DNA of 64,000 nt, from assembly GCA_015061685.1 (NCBI GenBank), contig SUWD01000004.1, positions 1 to 64,000 of the forward strand, read 5' to 3'. The position numbers were made by a program, and so were the translations under genes. This stretch comes from Lentisphaerota bacterium. GTDB lineage: Bacteria > Verrucomicrobiota > Lentisphaeria > Victivallales > Victivallaceae. Below the pieces are notes generated by a model, which made no database searches, had not been told where the DNA came from, and worked only from the letters and a program-made list of their open reading frames with translations. Positions 1 through 7,291 of the stretch are shown here, in pieces (position 1 is the first letter of the stretch; each line of letters starts with the position of its first letter).

Positions 1-264
1 AATAATTTATATATCACAAACCTGCATTCTTTGGCACATTCGCCGATCTTAATCTTCAAAGGGAACGACGTCAACATAATAACTCATTTGAGTTTTATTT
101 CAGCAAATACTATTTTGTTTTTACGATACGAAGGTGATTCATTTCGAGATTGTAGATTGATTGTGTATAATGTTAATAAGAAACAGGAGGTTATAAATAA
201 AAAAATAAATGCCAGAACCGAAAAGGTACTTGTAGTTGGGAACCATATTGTTATCGGACCCTGA
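1..264 (+). CDS. C-terminal end of an unidentified protein (cut by window start)
   Basis: The frame is open from the first base of the window to a TGA at 262-264, so the start lies outside the window. The TTG at 31 is probably not the true start. The visible 87 residues alternate short hydrophobic and charged stretches (such as ILIFKGNDV, TILFLRYEGD, KVLVVGNHIVIGP), which suggests beta strands, possibly a repeat-type beta structure. I do not recognise the family. The composition is AT-rich like the operon at 668-2669 and unlike the genes after 3.5 kb. The gene converges on the HEAT-like remnant at 268-450. The edge of the window limits certainty. Confidence 0.45.
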   Translation, partial: NNLYITNLHSLAHSPILIFKGNDVNIITHLSFISANTILFLRYEGDSFRDCRLIVYNVNKKQEVINKKINARTEKVLVVGNHIVIGP

Positions 265-267
265 ACA

Positions 268-450
268 CTAATTTGAATTTATCTTTTTATAAGCAGTTAT
301 TGTCGCGGTTCTTAATCTGACGTCACTACTTTTGCAGTAAGGCTCGATAACAGCTAAATCATTATGATTGCCGTATTCGCCCATGGCTGCAATCGCTGAA
401 ACTTTCAACTGAATAAATAGTGCCATTCTATGTATCTTAATGACAGGCAA
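268..450 (-). pseudogene. Remnant of a HEAT-repeat-like gene
   Basis: About 45 C-terminal residues (LKVSAIAAMGEYG, then AVIEPYCKSSDVRLRTATITAYKKI) have the look of one or two HEAT/PBS-lyase helical repeats, with the usual Ala, Gly and Arg spacing. The frame runs upstream only into the tandem repeat at 415-491, where the nominal start lies, so the rest of the protein is missing. I infer that insertion or rearrangement at the repeat removed the N-terminal part. It could instead be a chance frame, since it is short. Confidence 0.3.
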
Positions 451-491
451 TTAAAATAGTGCCATTCTATATATCTCACTGACAGGCAATT
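415..491 (+). repeat. Tandem 38-bp units with GTGCCATTCTAT core
   Basis: Two nearly identical units lie head to tail (about 415-452 and 453-490). Each has AGTGCCATTCTAT, then a short TATCT stretch, then TGACAGGCAATT. The second unit is also the outer end of the 99-bp left inverted repeat at 459-557. The same core recurs at 2750-2870 and, inverted, at 3041-3095. Confidence 0.75.
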
Positions 492-557
492 TGTTACATA
501 TAAATTATTCTCTTTGGGTATTTTTGCTTGACAAATTGGATTACGGATGATATATTA
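459..557 (+). repeat. Left arm of 99-bp inverted repeat flanking the 0.5-3 kb cassette
   Basis: Aligned with the reverse complement of 2954-3052, only four of 99 positions differ by eye. The arm starts at the GTGCCATTCTAT core and ends in a promoter-like sequence (528-556) pointing into the cassette. The two arms enclose a roughly 2.4-kb AT-rich segment holding four leftward genes of unknown function. Homologous recombination between arms would invert the segment and leave an inward promoter at each end. Confidence 0.85.
528..556 (+). promoter_or_regulatory. Sigma70-type promoter in left inverted repeat
   Basis: TTGACA (528-533), 17-bp spacer, TATATT (551-556): close to consensus. It points rightward, against the leftward operon that ends at 668, so in the present orientation it would give antisense RNA to the last gene. 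If the cassette were inverted it would become the sense promoter. Confidence 0.7.
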
Positions 558-667
558 TTCTTACCCGGTGTTGTAAAATAATAAAAACATCCTAATCTAT
601 CGCAACAAAAGTATATAATAGATTTTTAGTTTCTGTTAACGGTTGTATTATTTCCTCACAAATAATT

Positions 668-1264
668 TTATGGTTTTATTAATGTATAACGAGTAGCGTA
701 TTTTTTTGCAGATTCGATACTGACATATTCAAAATAGGGTTGTTTAATAATTGATTTCGGCATTAACCGTCTGTTCCACTCAAAATGTTCAAGCCGATAG
801 TCGATTTTTTTTCGGGATAGGACGTTACAAAATTTATTAAGCAGAGCAGAAAACTTTTTCTTTCCCCGCACATTTGACTCATGAGCATTTTCGTCAATTT
901 CAATCTGATTTTTTTCGGGGATATAGAATAAAACAGCATCAAGTGTTTTATGATAAAATATATAAACTTTGATTTTGGGCTGCGACAGCAAAAACGCTTC
1001 ATCCAAATGTTTTTCATAAATTTCGGTAAAATGCTCTTCTTTTTCAATAATAAATTCAAAGTCATTTGTACTGCAAAAATCAAATATTATTTCACGCAGT
1101 GCTTTTTTGTCTTTCGCATTACGCAAGGTAAATATATACTCATTATCTTTATGAAGAGCAGTAAACCATTTGTAAACCGCAGTACATTTTTCCTTAAATG
1201 TCAAATCAGCAGCACAACCGGATAAGATACAACAGCATCCGAGAAGCAAAAACAGTTTTTTCAT
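668..1264 (-). CDS. Predicted lipoprotein of unknown function
   Basis: The 198-residue protein begins with a lipoprotein signal (MKKLFLLLGCCCILSGC; lipobox LSGC, lipidated Cys about residue 17), so it is expected to be membrane-anchored outside the cytoplasm. The rest is charged and mixed alpha/beta (KIKVYIFYH, AVLFYIPEKNQIEI), with no family I recognise. It is the last gene of a tight four-gene leftward operon: its ATG is two bases after the stop of the gene at 1267-1908. Its AT-rich composition matches the other three genes and differs from the genes after 3.5 kb, which suggests horizontal acquisition. Confidence 0.8.
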   Translation of the reverse strand: MKKLFLLLGCCCILSGCAADLTFKEKCTAVYKWFTALHKDNEYIFTLRNAKDKKALREIIFDFCSTNDFEFIIEKEEHFTEIYEKHLDEAFLLSQPKIKVYIFYHKTLDAVLFYIPEKNQIEIDENAHESNVRGKKKFSALLNKFCNVLSRKKIDYRLEHFEWNRRLMPKSIIKQPYFEYVSIESAKKYATRYTLIKP

Positions 1265-1266
1265 TG

Positions 1267-1908
1267 TTAAAGCCTATCAATAAATGGTAAAATTACAAAG
1301 TCATCTTCTGAATACCCACAGGATGACATTCTTTCCACAAACATTTCTGCTTGTGTTTCTGAATCAAAAATTTTTATAATTTTTACTGGCGGCGAATAAG
1401 TTGTATCGTTGTCATATTTTACAGAAACTGCGTATCTCTGTTTGCATTTTTCTTGCTCAATCAATAGCTCCTGCAGAATTGGAATTTGCTTGAAGATTTG
1501 TTTAATCGTTGTTTCATCAATATCTAAAAAGGCGATTTCTTCATGAAAAACTGTGGTCAGAAATGGCAAACCGCTCTTGTGGTACAAAACAAAGTCTTCA
1601 AAACAATGGCATTGAAAAAGTGATTTTAAAAATTTCAATAACACAAATATGGATTGCTGAGTAAGATGAAAAGTGTACATTGTCGCCCAGGAATTTAATA
1701 TTTTGGTGCCAGGCCACTCTTGCACTTTTATCTGCGCTACTATGAATGTAGAAAGTTCTTCCAATAATTCATCTTTTTCGCCAGCGCAATAATCGTCTGA
1801 AAGATCATCCCGCCAGATCAATGAAAACTTGTCGCAGTATTCAAGTGATTCTATCAAAAAAAGTTCAAGAAGTTCGCTATTCAGTTGTTCTGTAAAATAA
1901 TATTTCAT
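1267..1908 (-). CDS. Hypothetical protein
   Basis: A 213-residue soluble protein with no signal peptide or membrane segment. The frame extends to a GTG at 1929, but I choose the ATG at 1908 because AGGAG lies at a suitable distance before it. The sequence is rich in Glu, Leu and Phe. It is helical in the first two thirds and ends with a likely small alpha/beta part (KIIKIFDSETQAEMFVERM). I do not recognise it. It lies between two other unknown genes in the cassette operon, about 28 bp after the upstream gene's stop and 2 bp before the lipoprotein gene. Confidence 0.75.
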   Translation of the reverse strand: MKYYFTEQLNSELLELFLIESLEYCDKFSLIWRDDLSDDYCAGEKDELLEELSTFIVAQIKVQEWPGTKILNSWATMYTFHLTQQSIFVLLKFLKSLFQCHCFEDFVLYHKSGLPFLTTVFHEEIAFLDIDETTIKQIFKQIPILQELLIEQEKCKQRYAVSVKYDNDTTYSPPVKIIKIFDSETQAEMFVERMSSCGYSEDDFVILPFIDRL

Positions 1909-1936
1909 AAATTTAATCTCCTGTTTCACCGATTTT

Positions 1937-2434
1937 TCATTGTTCGCTCCATTCTTTCGGTGGAGTTTTATCCCGGTAGTGTATCAGAGGAAAGGCATCA
2001 CCGCTTCGGAGAACCACATCTAACGCACGCGGCAAATCAAAAGTGGGGAACGCCATTTTGAAATGGTAAAAAGAATTTCCATCATTATCTTTTTTCTTCT
2101 TGAGCGAGATTTTGCTGATTTCAATATTGTGCATTTGGTTTTCATCAGTAAACTGTGCTCCTGAAAAGGTCAGGAGCCAGTCCCACGGATCGACAACCGG
2201 ATACAGTATAAGTTCGCCGTCAACCTCTCCGCCGGGCATTCTATCGTTCCCGGGAGTCCACTCCCAAGTGGTACGATCTTTTATCGGAATAACCAAGCGC
2301 TTTCTTGCGTAGCGTATTTCTGCCGGATCAAAATAAGCATCGTGCAGCAAAGAAAGAACCTGGACGTCGCTTGCTTTTTCCAAAGTTATATCCACTTTCT
2401 TATATTCAGTTGTCGAAAAATCTTTCCAACGCAT
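1937..2434 (-). CDS. Hypothetical protein
   Basis: A 165-residue soluble protein without a signal peptide, rich in Trp and Asp (TTWEWTPGND, DPWDWLLTF). Predicted strands alternate with charged loops. No known family is recognised. Its ATG follows the TAA of the membrane-protein gene by one base, so translation is probably coupled. It is the second gene of the cassette operon. Small acidic soluble proteins beside a lipoprotein are sometimes immunity or accessory factors, but nothing here proves that. Confidence 0.75.
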   Translation of the reverse strand: MRWKDFSTTEYKKVDITLEKASDVQVLSLLHDAYFDPAEIRYARKRLVIPIKDRTTWEWTPGNDRMPGGEVDGELILYPVVDPWDWLLTFSGAQFTDENQMHNIEISKISLKKKKDNDGNSFYHFKMAFPTFDLPRALDVVLRSGDAFPLIHYRDKTPPKEWSEQ

Positions 2435-2435
2435 T

Positions 2436-2669
2436 TTACACCTTTTTCCTTATTGTAAAGTATAAGGCAACTCCCCAGCCCAACACCAGAAAACCGTACA
2501 CCCAATTCTTTAAGCAGTCCACCGGTCCAAACATTTCACCGTAGGTGGGCGGATTTCCGGGCTTCAGCGTATATGCCGGTTCAACCACGCCGAACTTGAA
2601 AAGCATCAGCAAAGCGGCAAATACCGCAGTAACCAATATCAAATTAAAATATTTCCTGAAAGCCGTCAT
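2436..2669 (-). CDS. Small two-helix membrane protein, unknown
   Basis: The 77 residues contain two hydrophobic helices (about residues 8-28 and 55-72), joined by a Pro/Gly-rich loop (LKPGNPPTYGEMFGP) and ending in a basic tail (IRKKV). By the positive-inside rule both ends should be cytoplasmic. It is first in the four-gene leftward operon, preceded by AGGCAGGT as a plausible ribosome site and, about 280 bp upstream, by the promoter in the right inverted repeat. The long leader holds direct repeats. A 27-codon frame ends immediately before this gene and may be a leader peptide or a remnant. Confidence 0.7.
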   Translation of the reverse strand: MTAFRKYFNLILVTAVFAALLMLFKFGVVEPAYTLKPGNPPTYGEMFGPVDCLKNWVYGFLVLGWGVALYFTIRKKV

Positions 2670-2744
2670 ATTTTACCTGCCTTTCTGCATTTGTTCTAAA
2701 ATTTGTTGGGGTATGAGCAATTCGCCATTTAAGGTTGCTACTAT

Positions 2745-2880
2745 AATTGGTGCCATTCTATAATTGGTATAATTGGTATAATTGGTGCCATTCCATACAA
2801 ATAACTTTCTATCATTCATTTGCAATGGGGTAATTGGTGCCATTCCATACAAATAACTTTCCATCATATACTTGCGATTA
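2745..2880. repeat. Direct repeats with GTGCCATTCYAT core in the operon leader
   Basis: Two about 46-bp units (roughly 2776-2822 and 2828-2873) share TAATTGGTGCCATTCCATAC followed by AAATAACTTTC and TATCAT or CATCAT. Another GTGCCATTCTAT lies just upstream, next to three short ATAATTGGT iterations. Together with the copies at 415-470 and 3041-3095 the core occurs at least seven times around this cassette. I see no such cluster elsewhere in the window. Confidence 0.75.
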
Positions 2881-2953
2881 AATTATTCTCTTTTTGCCGG
2901 TTTTCCCGGGGTAAACGTTCTACCCACCTTGTTTTTTACATAAACGCCACAAG

Positions 2954-3052
2954 TAATATACCATCCGTACTCCAATTTGTCAAGCAAAAACACCCAAAGA
3001 GAATAATTTATATGTAACAAATTGCCTGTCATTGAGATATATAGAATGGCAC
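2954..3052 (-). repeat. Right arm of 99-bp inverted repeat
   Basis: This is the reverse complement of 459-557 with four differences by eye. It carries the promoter 2955-2983 pointing left into the four-gene operon, and ends at an inverted GTGCCATTCTAT core. A further inverted core lies at 3078-3095. Confidence 0.85.
2955..2983 (-). promoter_or_regulatory. Sigma70-type promoter for the cassette operon
   Basis: On the minus strand: TTGACA (2983-2978), 17-bp spacer, TATATT (2960-2955). Transcription would start near 2948 and read leftward through the four genes at 2669 to 668, with a leader of about 280 nt. Confidence 0.7.
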
Positions 3053-3100
3053 CATTTATATTTATTCCATTTACCATTTATAGAATGGCACCATTTATCA

Positions 3101-3443
3101 CATTTTTTTTATTTGCTCAAAAGTTTTCTTTGAGAAATAGACTTTGCCGACGACAACGGAGGAGTTGAGAAGTATTGCAGATTGCGGGAAAGCTGCACCG
3201 TGGATTTATCCCGGTGCGAGGGGGAGTCCGGGGGAAACTTCCCCCGGATGGCACTTTGCATTCACAATCCAAGATCTCTCCTGTCGCCATAAAAGGCGGC
3301 AGAGAGTCTGATTGTGAATGTATGAGTCAAACCACCAACCAACATCGCAAACCACAGGACAAACCTCGCAGCCGGTCGTACCGGCCGCAGGGGTGCAGGG
3401 GACGGCGTAAGTCCCCTGCAAAATGAGGTTTTGCAACAGCCCC
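3101..3443 (+). repeat. Dispersed repeat R2, left-truncated copy
   Basis: This copy matches 22640-23040 for most of its length. It contains CCGGGGGAAACTTCCCCCGG (hairpin), an arm pair ATTCACAATC / GATTGTGAAT enclosing a long imperfect stem, and GCAGGGGAC / GTCCCCTGC. It ends with GAGGTTTTGCAACAGCCCC, the same 19-bp end as the full copy. The left terminal repeat is missing, the sequence running instead into the GTGCCATT repeats, and the central variable segment of the other copy is largely absent. Apparent reading frames inside it are not credible genes. Confidence 0.85.
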
Positions 3444-3550
3444 CCTTGTATGTTGTAGGACTCACATTTACTCCGCCGATTTTGGCGGAATAAATGCTGT
3501 ATTTGTTGCTGCAAAGAGAAAGCAACGACTGCTTAATTAAAAATATTGAT

Positions 3551-5194
3551 TCACAGTTTCCAAATGCCGAATCCGATTCCGGAACCGTTTAATTTGATTC
3601 CTTTGTTTGTAATTTCCGCATTCATATTTTCCGTGTAAGCCGCAGTCAATTTTTTTACCCCTGCGATTTTTACGCTTTGCTCAAAGGACTTATCTGCCGG
3701 CTGCAAGGCAATCAAATAACGTTCTTTGCCGTAACTGCGTAAATAGACCGTCGGATAGTCGCAATGCAGCAGCTCAATTTTTCCGCAGGCCTGCAATGCC
3801 CCGGAAGAAAGGCGTAAAGCAATCAGTTTCTTTACACAATTAAGCAGAGAGTCCGCTTTTTTCTGCTGTGATTCCACCGTGGGAGCATCAGGCGAACTAT
3901 CCACCGGCAAATAAAGATTTTCTTTTTCCGCTGTCGAAAAACCGTGATTTACAGAATTATCCCACTGCATCGGAGTCCTTGCCTGTGTCCGGGTATAGCC
4001 CCCCTCTTTGCCGGGCAGCTCTTTCAAATTACGCATTCCGATCTCATCGCCGTAATAGATAAAAGGAACTCCCGGCATGGTCAAAAGAAATGCAAAAACG
4101 GTTTTCAACTCCTGCTCACTGCGGAAGTCACTGACTCGCGGCAGATCATGATTGCCGCTGGGAATACTGATAAAACCTTGTTTTTTGGTGCGTTTCCAAT
4201 GATCCAGATAGATATCAAAGAACATTTTCGCACTGCCTTTGCCATTCGCATCAAAATAACTGTTACGATTTAAGGTACGGTAATCATTACCGTCCGGTTC
4301 AAAGAAGCGTTCCCGGATGAATTTGTTGAAAATATCCCGTTTGGCTTCATTGCGGAAAAGTGTGGTATAACCCGGAGTACCGCAATGGATCATAAAGTCG
4401 CAATGGAATCCGGCTTTCAATGCCTGCGGAGCGTATGTCCACTCGGAAATAAGGACAGCTTCCGGATATTCCCGGTCAAACATTTGCCGGATTTCCTGCC
4501 AGAGTTTGATCGTTTCTTTTTTGCCGGGATCTTTTTTGACCAGTGAACATGCCATATCCACCCGGAATCCATCAACACCTTTTGCCAGATAAAAACGGAA
4601 AATTTCTTTCAATTCATTTCTGACTTTCAATACATCCGGGTGATTTACCGGCAGCTGCCACGGGCATGCCGGATCGATTTTGGCAAAACCGTAATTCAAT
4701 GCCGGTTGTACAGAAAAGTAATTGACCATGAAACAGCCGTTGCGGTTGCCGATACCGGCTTCCATTCTGAAACCGTCGGTTGGCCGCATCCAGTCATCTG
4801 TCCAGATATAATAGTTGGAATATTCATTTTTTTCAGCTTCTGCGGACGCCCGGAACCACGGATGATCCACAGAGGTGTGTCCGGCAACAATATCCAGACA
4901 GATACGGATATTCCGTTTATGAGCTTCGGCAATAAGGGTATCCAGATCAGAATCACTGCCGAAACGGGGATCCACATGATAAAAATCAGTAATATCATAT
5001 CCGCCGTCATAAAAACTGGAACAGAAACATGGATTGATCCAGATGGCATTTATTCCCAGCGAGACCAGATAATCCAGCTTTCCGGTAATTCCCGGCAGAT
5101 CGCCCATGCCATCGCCGTTGCCGTCAGCAAAACCGGATGGATATATCTGGTAAAAGACTGCGTTTTTCAACCATTTCGGACCAAGTTTACTCAT
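3551..5194 (-). CDS. GH13 alpha-glucosidase/amylase-family enzyme
   Basis: A 547-residue cytoplasmic enzyme of the GH13 alpha-amylase family, expected to hydrolyse or transfer alpha-glucosidic bonds. The TIM-barrel start (VFYQIYPSGFADGNGDG), the nucleophile Asp in GVDGFRVDMA (about 213), the acid/base Glu in LISEW (about 251) and the stabiliser Asp in SGNHD (about 350) are all present, followed by the usual small beta domain. No signal peptide is seen. The frame opens at a TTG at 5215, but the ATG at 5194 with AGGA upstream is the better start and leaves 17 bp after the GH127 gene's stop. It probably forms an operon with GH127. The length fits oligo-1,6-glucosidase or related exo-acting subfamilies, and exact specificity cannot be read. 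Confidence 0.9.
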   Translation of the reverse strand: MSKLGPKWLKNAVFYQIYPSGFADGNGDGMGDLPGITGKLDYLVSLGINAIWINPCFCSSFYDGGYDITDFYHVDPRFGSDSDLDTLIAEAHKRNIRICLDIVAGHTSVDHPWFRASAEAEKNEYSNYYIWTDDWMRPTDGFRMEAGIGNRNGCFMVNYFSVQPALNYGFAKIDPACPWQLPVNHPDVLKVRNELKEIFRFYLAKGVDGFRVDMACSLVKKDPGKKETIKLWQEIRQMFDREYPEAVLISEWTYAPQALKAGFHCDFMIHCGTPGYTTLFRNEAKRDIFNKFIRERFFEPDGNDYRTLNRNSYFDANGKGSAKMFFDIYLDHWKRTKKQGFISIPSGNHDLPRVSDFRSEQELKTVFAFLLTMPGVPFIYYGDEIGMRNLKELPGKEGGYTRTQARTPMQWDNSVNHGFSTAEKENLYLPVDSSPDAPTVESQQKKADSLLNCVKKLIALRLSSGALQACGKIELLHCDYPTVYLRSYGKERYLIALQPADKSFEQSVKIAGVKKLTAAYTENMNAEITNKGIKLNGSGIGFGIWKL

Positions 5195-5211
5195 TATAAC
5201 ATATCCTTTTA

Positions 5212-6939
5212 TCAATTTTCTTCAAAAAACACTCTCAATGGATCATCCGGTGAAAATTCTGCACCGGCTGAAGCATAATCACAAAGCAATACTTCACCTT
5301 GCTTGAAATTTACTATTTTACCGCATCCGTCGGCAAAAGGTTCAAAAACATTCTCCGGCTCCGGCACACCGTCATTTTTACCGCTTGCCGCCAGTACGAC
5401 AGGGCCGTATTTCAGGGCAAATACCCCGGAAGTTCCTGCCGGACGGATAACTTTTACTTCCGGCTTGAAATCGATTTTTACGGAGTCTCCGTCTGACCAG
5501 ACCCTTTCCAGAATACAATATTTTCCGGCATGAACTGTAATATTTTCTCCATTGAGGAAAAGTTCACAATTTTCCGCCCATGTCGGGATACGCAATACGA
5601 TTTTACGCTCCAAAGGCTGAGCTGAATTGAAACACAACTCAATTTTCCCGGAAGCAGGATAGCCGCCGGAAACTTTTACCGAATATTCTTCTCCGGATGC
5701 AGTGGTGTCATGCAGCAGAAAATCTTCATAAAAATTGACCATTATCCCATCAGAGAGTTTCAAAACAGCATGAGCCGCTCCGAAAGCCAAACCTTCCGGT
5801 CCTTGTGCCCGGCAGCAGTCGTGTTCATCAAACGGCGTATTGAACCAACGTTTGATCTGATCCGGCGGAAAGGCTTTCCACCCGCCGCCGGTAAGCGGAG
5901 TCGGATTGGCGTGAGTCCAGCGATCCCCCGATGGACTCATCGCTCCAAGCAGAGCATTGTAAAGAGAATTTTCCATCTCATCAAACGGAGATTGATCGTA
6001 CTCATCCAGCATCGCAACTGCTCCACAGAAACGCATATAGGTGACTGTTACGCAAGTTTCCCCAAGACCACAGCCCGGATCAGCAGAAACCTGATTTTTC
6101 ACCCCATCAAACCAAAACTCTCCGCAGTCATCTTTCCCCCCGGCTGTACCGGTCACAAAGATCTCATTTTTCACAATGGCACGGAAATACTTTTCCACAG
6201 CCTCTTTGTAACGGACTTCATTTGTGACCCGGTAAAAAGCAGATGCCCCCTCAAAGCACGAACTTAATTCATACGCTTTGGCGTTACCGATATCTTTGGG
6301 TGCGACACCATTCAAAGCGGCATCAAATACATTCTCTTTAAGTGAACAGCCTGATTCGATCAAAGAACGGGCAAAATCCAGAAAACGCTTTTCTCCGGTC
6401 AATTCATAAAGTTCGATTATGCCGCCGACAATGGAACATGACGCCAGACCGTCATGCATACCGCAATTCCGCAAATCCGCCTTTTCTCCGGTAAGCTGCC
6501 CGATAAGATGATCGACCAGCTTGCAGCACGCCTGCAATACCGCCGGATCTGGCTCGATCAGACGGTAATAACGCAACAGTGCCACAAGTACATACTTCCT
6601 GCCCCAAACATCCCAGCCGCTGATCTGTTTGTATGCCGGATAAGAACTTATACATCCATCCGGAGTCTGCGTGGAAAGCATATCCTTTACCGTACTTTTG
6701 ATCTTCTGCAAAAGAGTATCTGACGGCATCAAATGCCATGCCAGAATCGCCGCTCTGACATTTTTCCCCCAGAATTCGCATCTCCACGCTCCATCATCCT
6801 CACTGCGGAAACGGAATGGATCAACCATCAAAGCGTAATCCAGTGTTTCCAGACGCGAACTGATATTTTTGGCAAGAGCCTTGCCGATATGACCGTTAAA
6901 TGTCAATGCCCCCGGAGAGAATAATTTACCAAGTTTCAT
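5212..6939 (-). CDS. GH127-family (DUF1680) beta-L-arabinofuranosidase-like enzyme
   Basis: A 575-residue cytoplasmic protein of the GH127 (DUF1680) family, typified by beta-L-arabinofuranosidases with a Cys nucleophile held by zinc. The expected metal/catalytic residues are visible: Glu294 and Cys296 in GLGETCVTV, and Cys375-Cys376 in DEHDCCRAQG. An (alpha/alpha)6 barrel occupies the first 380 residues and beta-sandwich modules follow. There is no signal peptide, so substrates must be imported first. It is the upstream gene of a pair with GH13. Element R1 (6979-7259) is inserted 40 bp before the start codon and probably separates the gene from its original promoter. Substrate is inferred only from the family. 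Confidence 0.88.
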   Translation of the reverse strand: MKLGKLFSPGALTFNGHIGKALAKNISSRLETLDYALMVDPFRFRSEDDGAWRCEFWGKNVRAAILAWHLMPSDTLLQKIKSTVKDMLSTQTPDGCISSYPAYKQISGWDVWGRKYVLVALLRYYRLIEPDPAVLQACCKLVDHLIGQLTGEKADLRNCGMHDGLASCSIVGGIIELYELTGEKRFLDFARSLIESGCSLKENVFDAALNGVAPKDIGNAKAYELSSCFEGASAFYRVTNEVRYKEAVEKYFRAIVKNEIFVTGTAGGKDDCGEFWFDGVKNQVSADPGCGLGETCVTVTYMRFCGAVAMLDEYDQSPFDEMENSLYNALLGAMSPSGDRWTHANPTPLTGGGWKAFPPDQIKRWFNTPFDEHDCCRAQGPEGLAFGAAHAVLKLSDGIMVNFYEDFLLHDTTASGEEYSVKVSGGYPASGKIELCFNSAQPLERKIVLRIPTWAENCELFLNGENITVHAGKYCILERVWSDGDSVKIDFKPEVKVIRPAGTSGVFALKYGPVVLAASGKNDGVPEPENVFEPFADGCGKIVNFKQGEVLLCDYASAGAEFSPDDPLRVFFEEN

Positions 6940-6970
6940 GAGAAATATTTGTTATCTAAAGTTATACTGT

Positions 6971-6978
6971 GATTAAAA
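6971..6978 (+). repeat. Target-site duplication of R1 (left)
   Basis: GATTAAAA directly abuts the left end of R1. The identical octamer sits directly after the right end, at 7260-7267. Confidence 0.7.
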
Positions 6979-7259
6979 ATCATTGTCTCATTTTTTGTGA
7001 AAAATCTTTCCTGCGGCGGTGCATTGCGGGCAATCTCTTGGCAAATCTGCGGACGTTTTCGCAGTCATGTACGTTTAGTACACTCCTGCTCATCCGCCTT
7101 GATTTGCCAGCGACCTTGCCTCACACTGCATCCACCGGTTGGATCGAATCCGTGTTTGCCGTTTTGACAAATCACAACTTATGTGATATGTTTTATACGT
7201 TAACAGAAATGTTTGTTTATAAGCTCCTGCTTGGGTTTCACAAAATTTGGGACATTATC
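6979..7259 (+). mobile_element. R1: 281-bp MITE-like element, complete copy
   Basis: The element begins ATCATTGTCTCATTTTTTGT and its last bases read, in reverse complement, GATAATGTCCCAAATTTTGT; both ends then continue GAAA. About two thirds to three quarters of the 24 end positions pair. It is flanked by exact 8-bp duplications (GATTAAAA, 6971-6978 and 7260-7267). The second complete copy, inverted at 54433-54714, has its own different 8-bp duplication at the same boundaries. There is no credible coding frame. These are hallmarks of a non-autonomous transposable element moved by a transposase not in this window. Confidence 0.85.
7164..7192 (+). promoter_or_regulatory. Promoter-like sequence inside R1
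   Basis: TTGACA (7164-7169), 17-bp spacer, TATGTT (7187-7192), pointing toward the element's right end. In this copy it would read antisense into the 3' end of the gene at 7292-9823. The same sequence in the copy at 54433-54714 points at a gene start. Confidence 0.6.
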
Positions 7260-7291
7260 GATTAAAATATCCATAGCGGATTTTCAATAAA

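Noticed and set aside
2673..2867. 64-codon frame ending directly before the small membrane protein
   Set aside because: Most of it is made of the GTGCCATT direct repeats. Only its last 27 codons (from MAPIIVATLNGE) look protein-like; it may be a leader peptide or remnant, but support is too weak for a gene call.
2883..3077. 64-codon frame on the minus strand
   Set aside because: It lies in the right inverted repeat across the promoter and upstream of its transcript start.
3175..3525. Several overlapping frames of 80-100 codons
   Set aside because: They fall inside repeat R2 and reappear in its second copy with changed frames, so they are not conserved as proteins.
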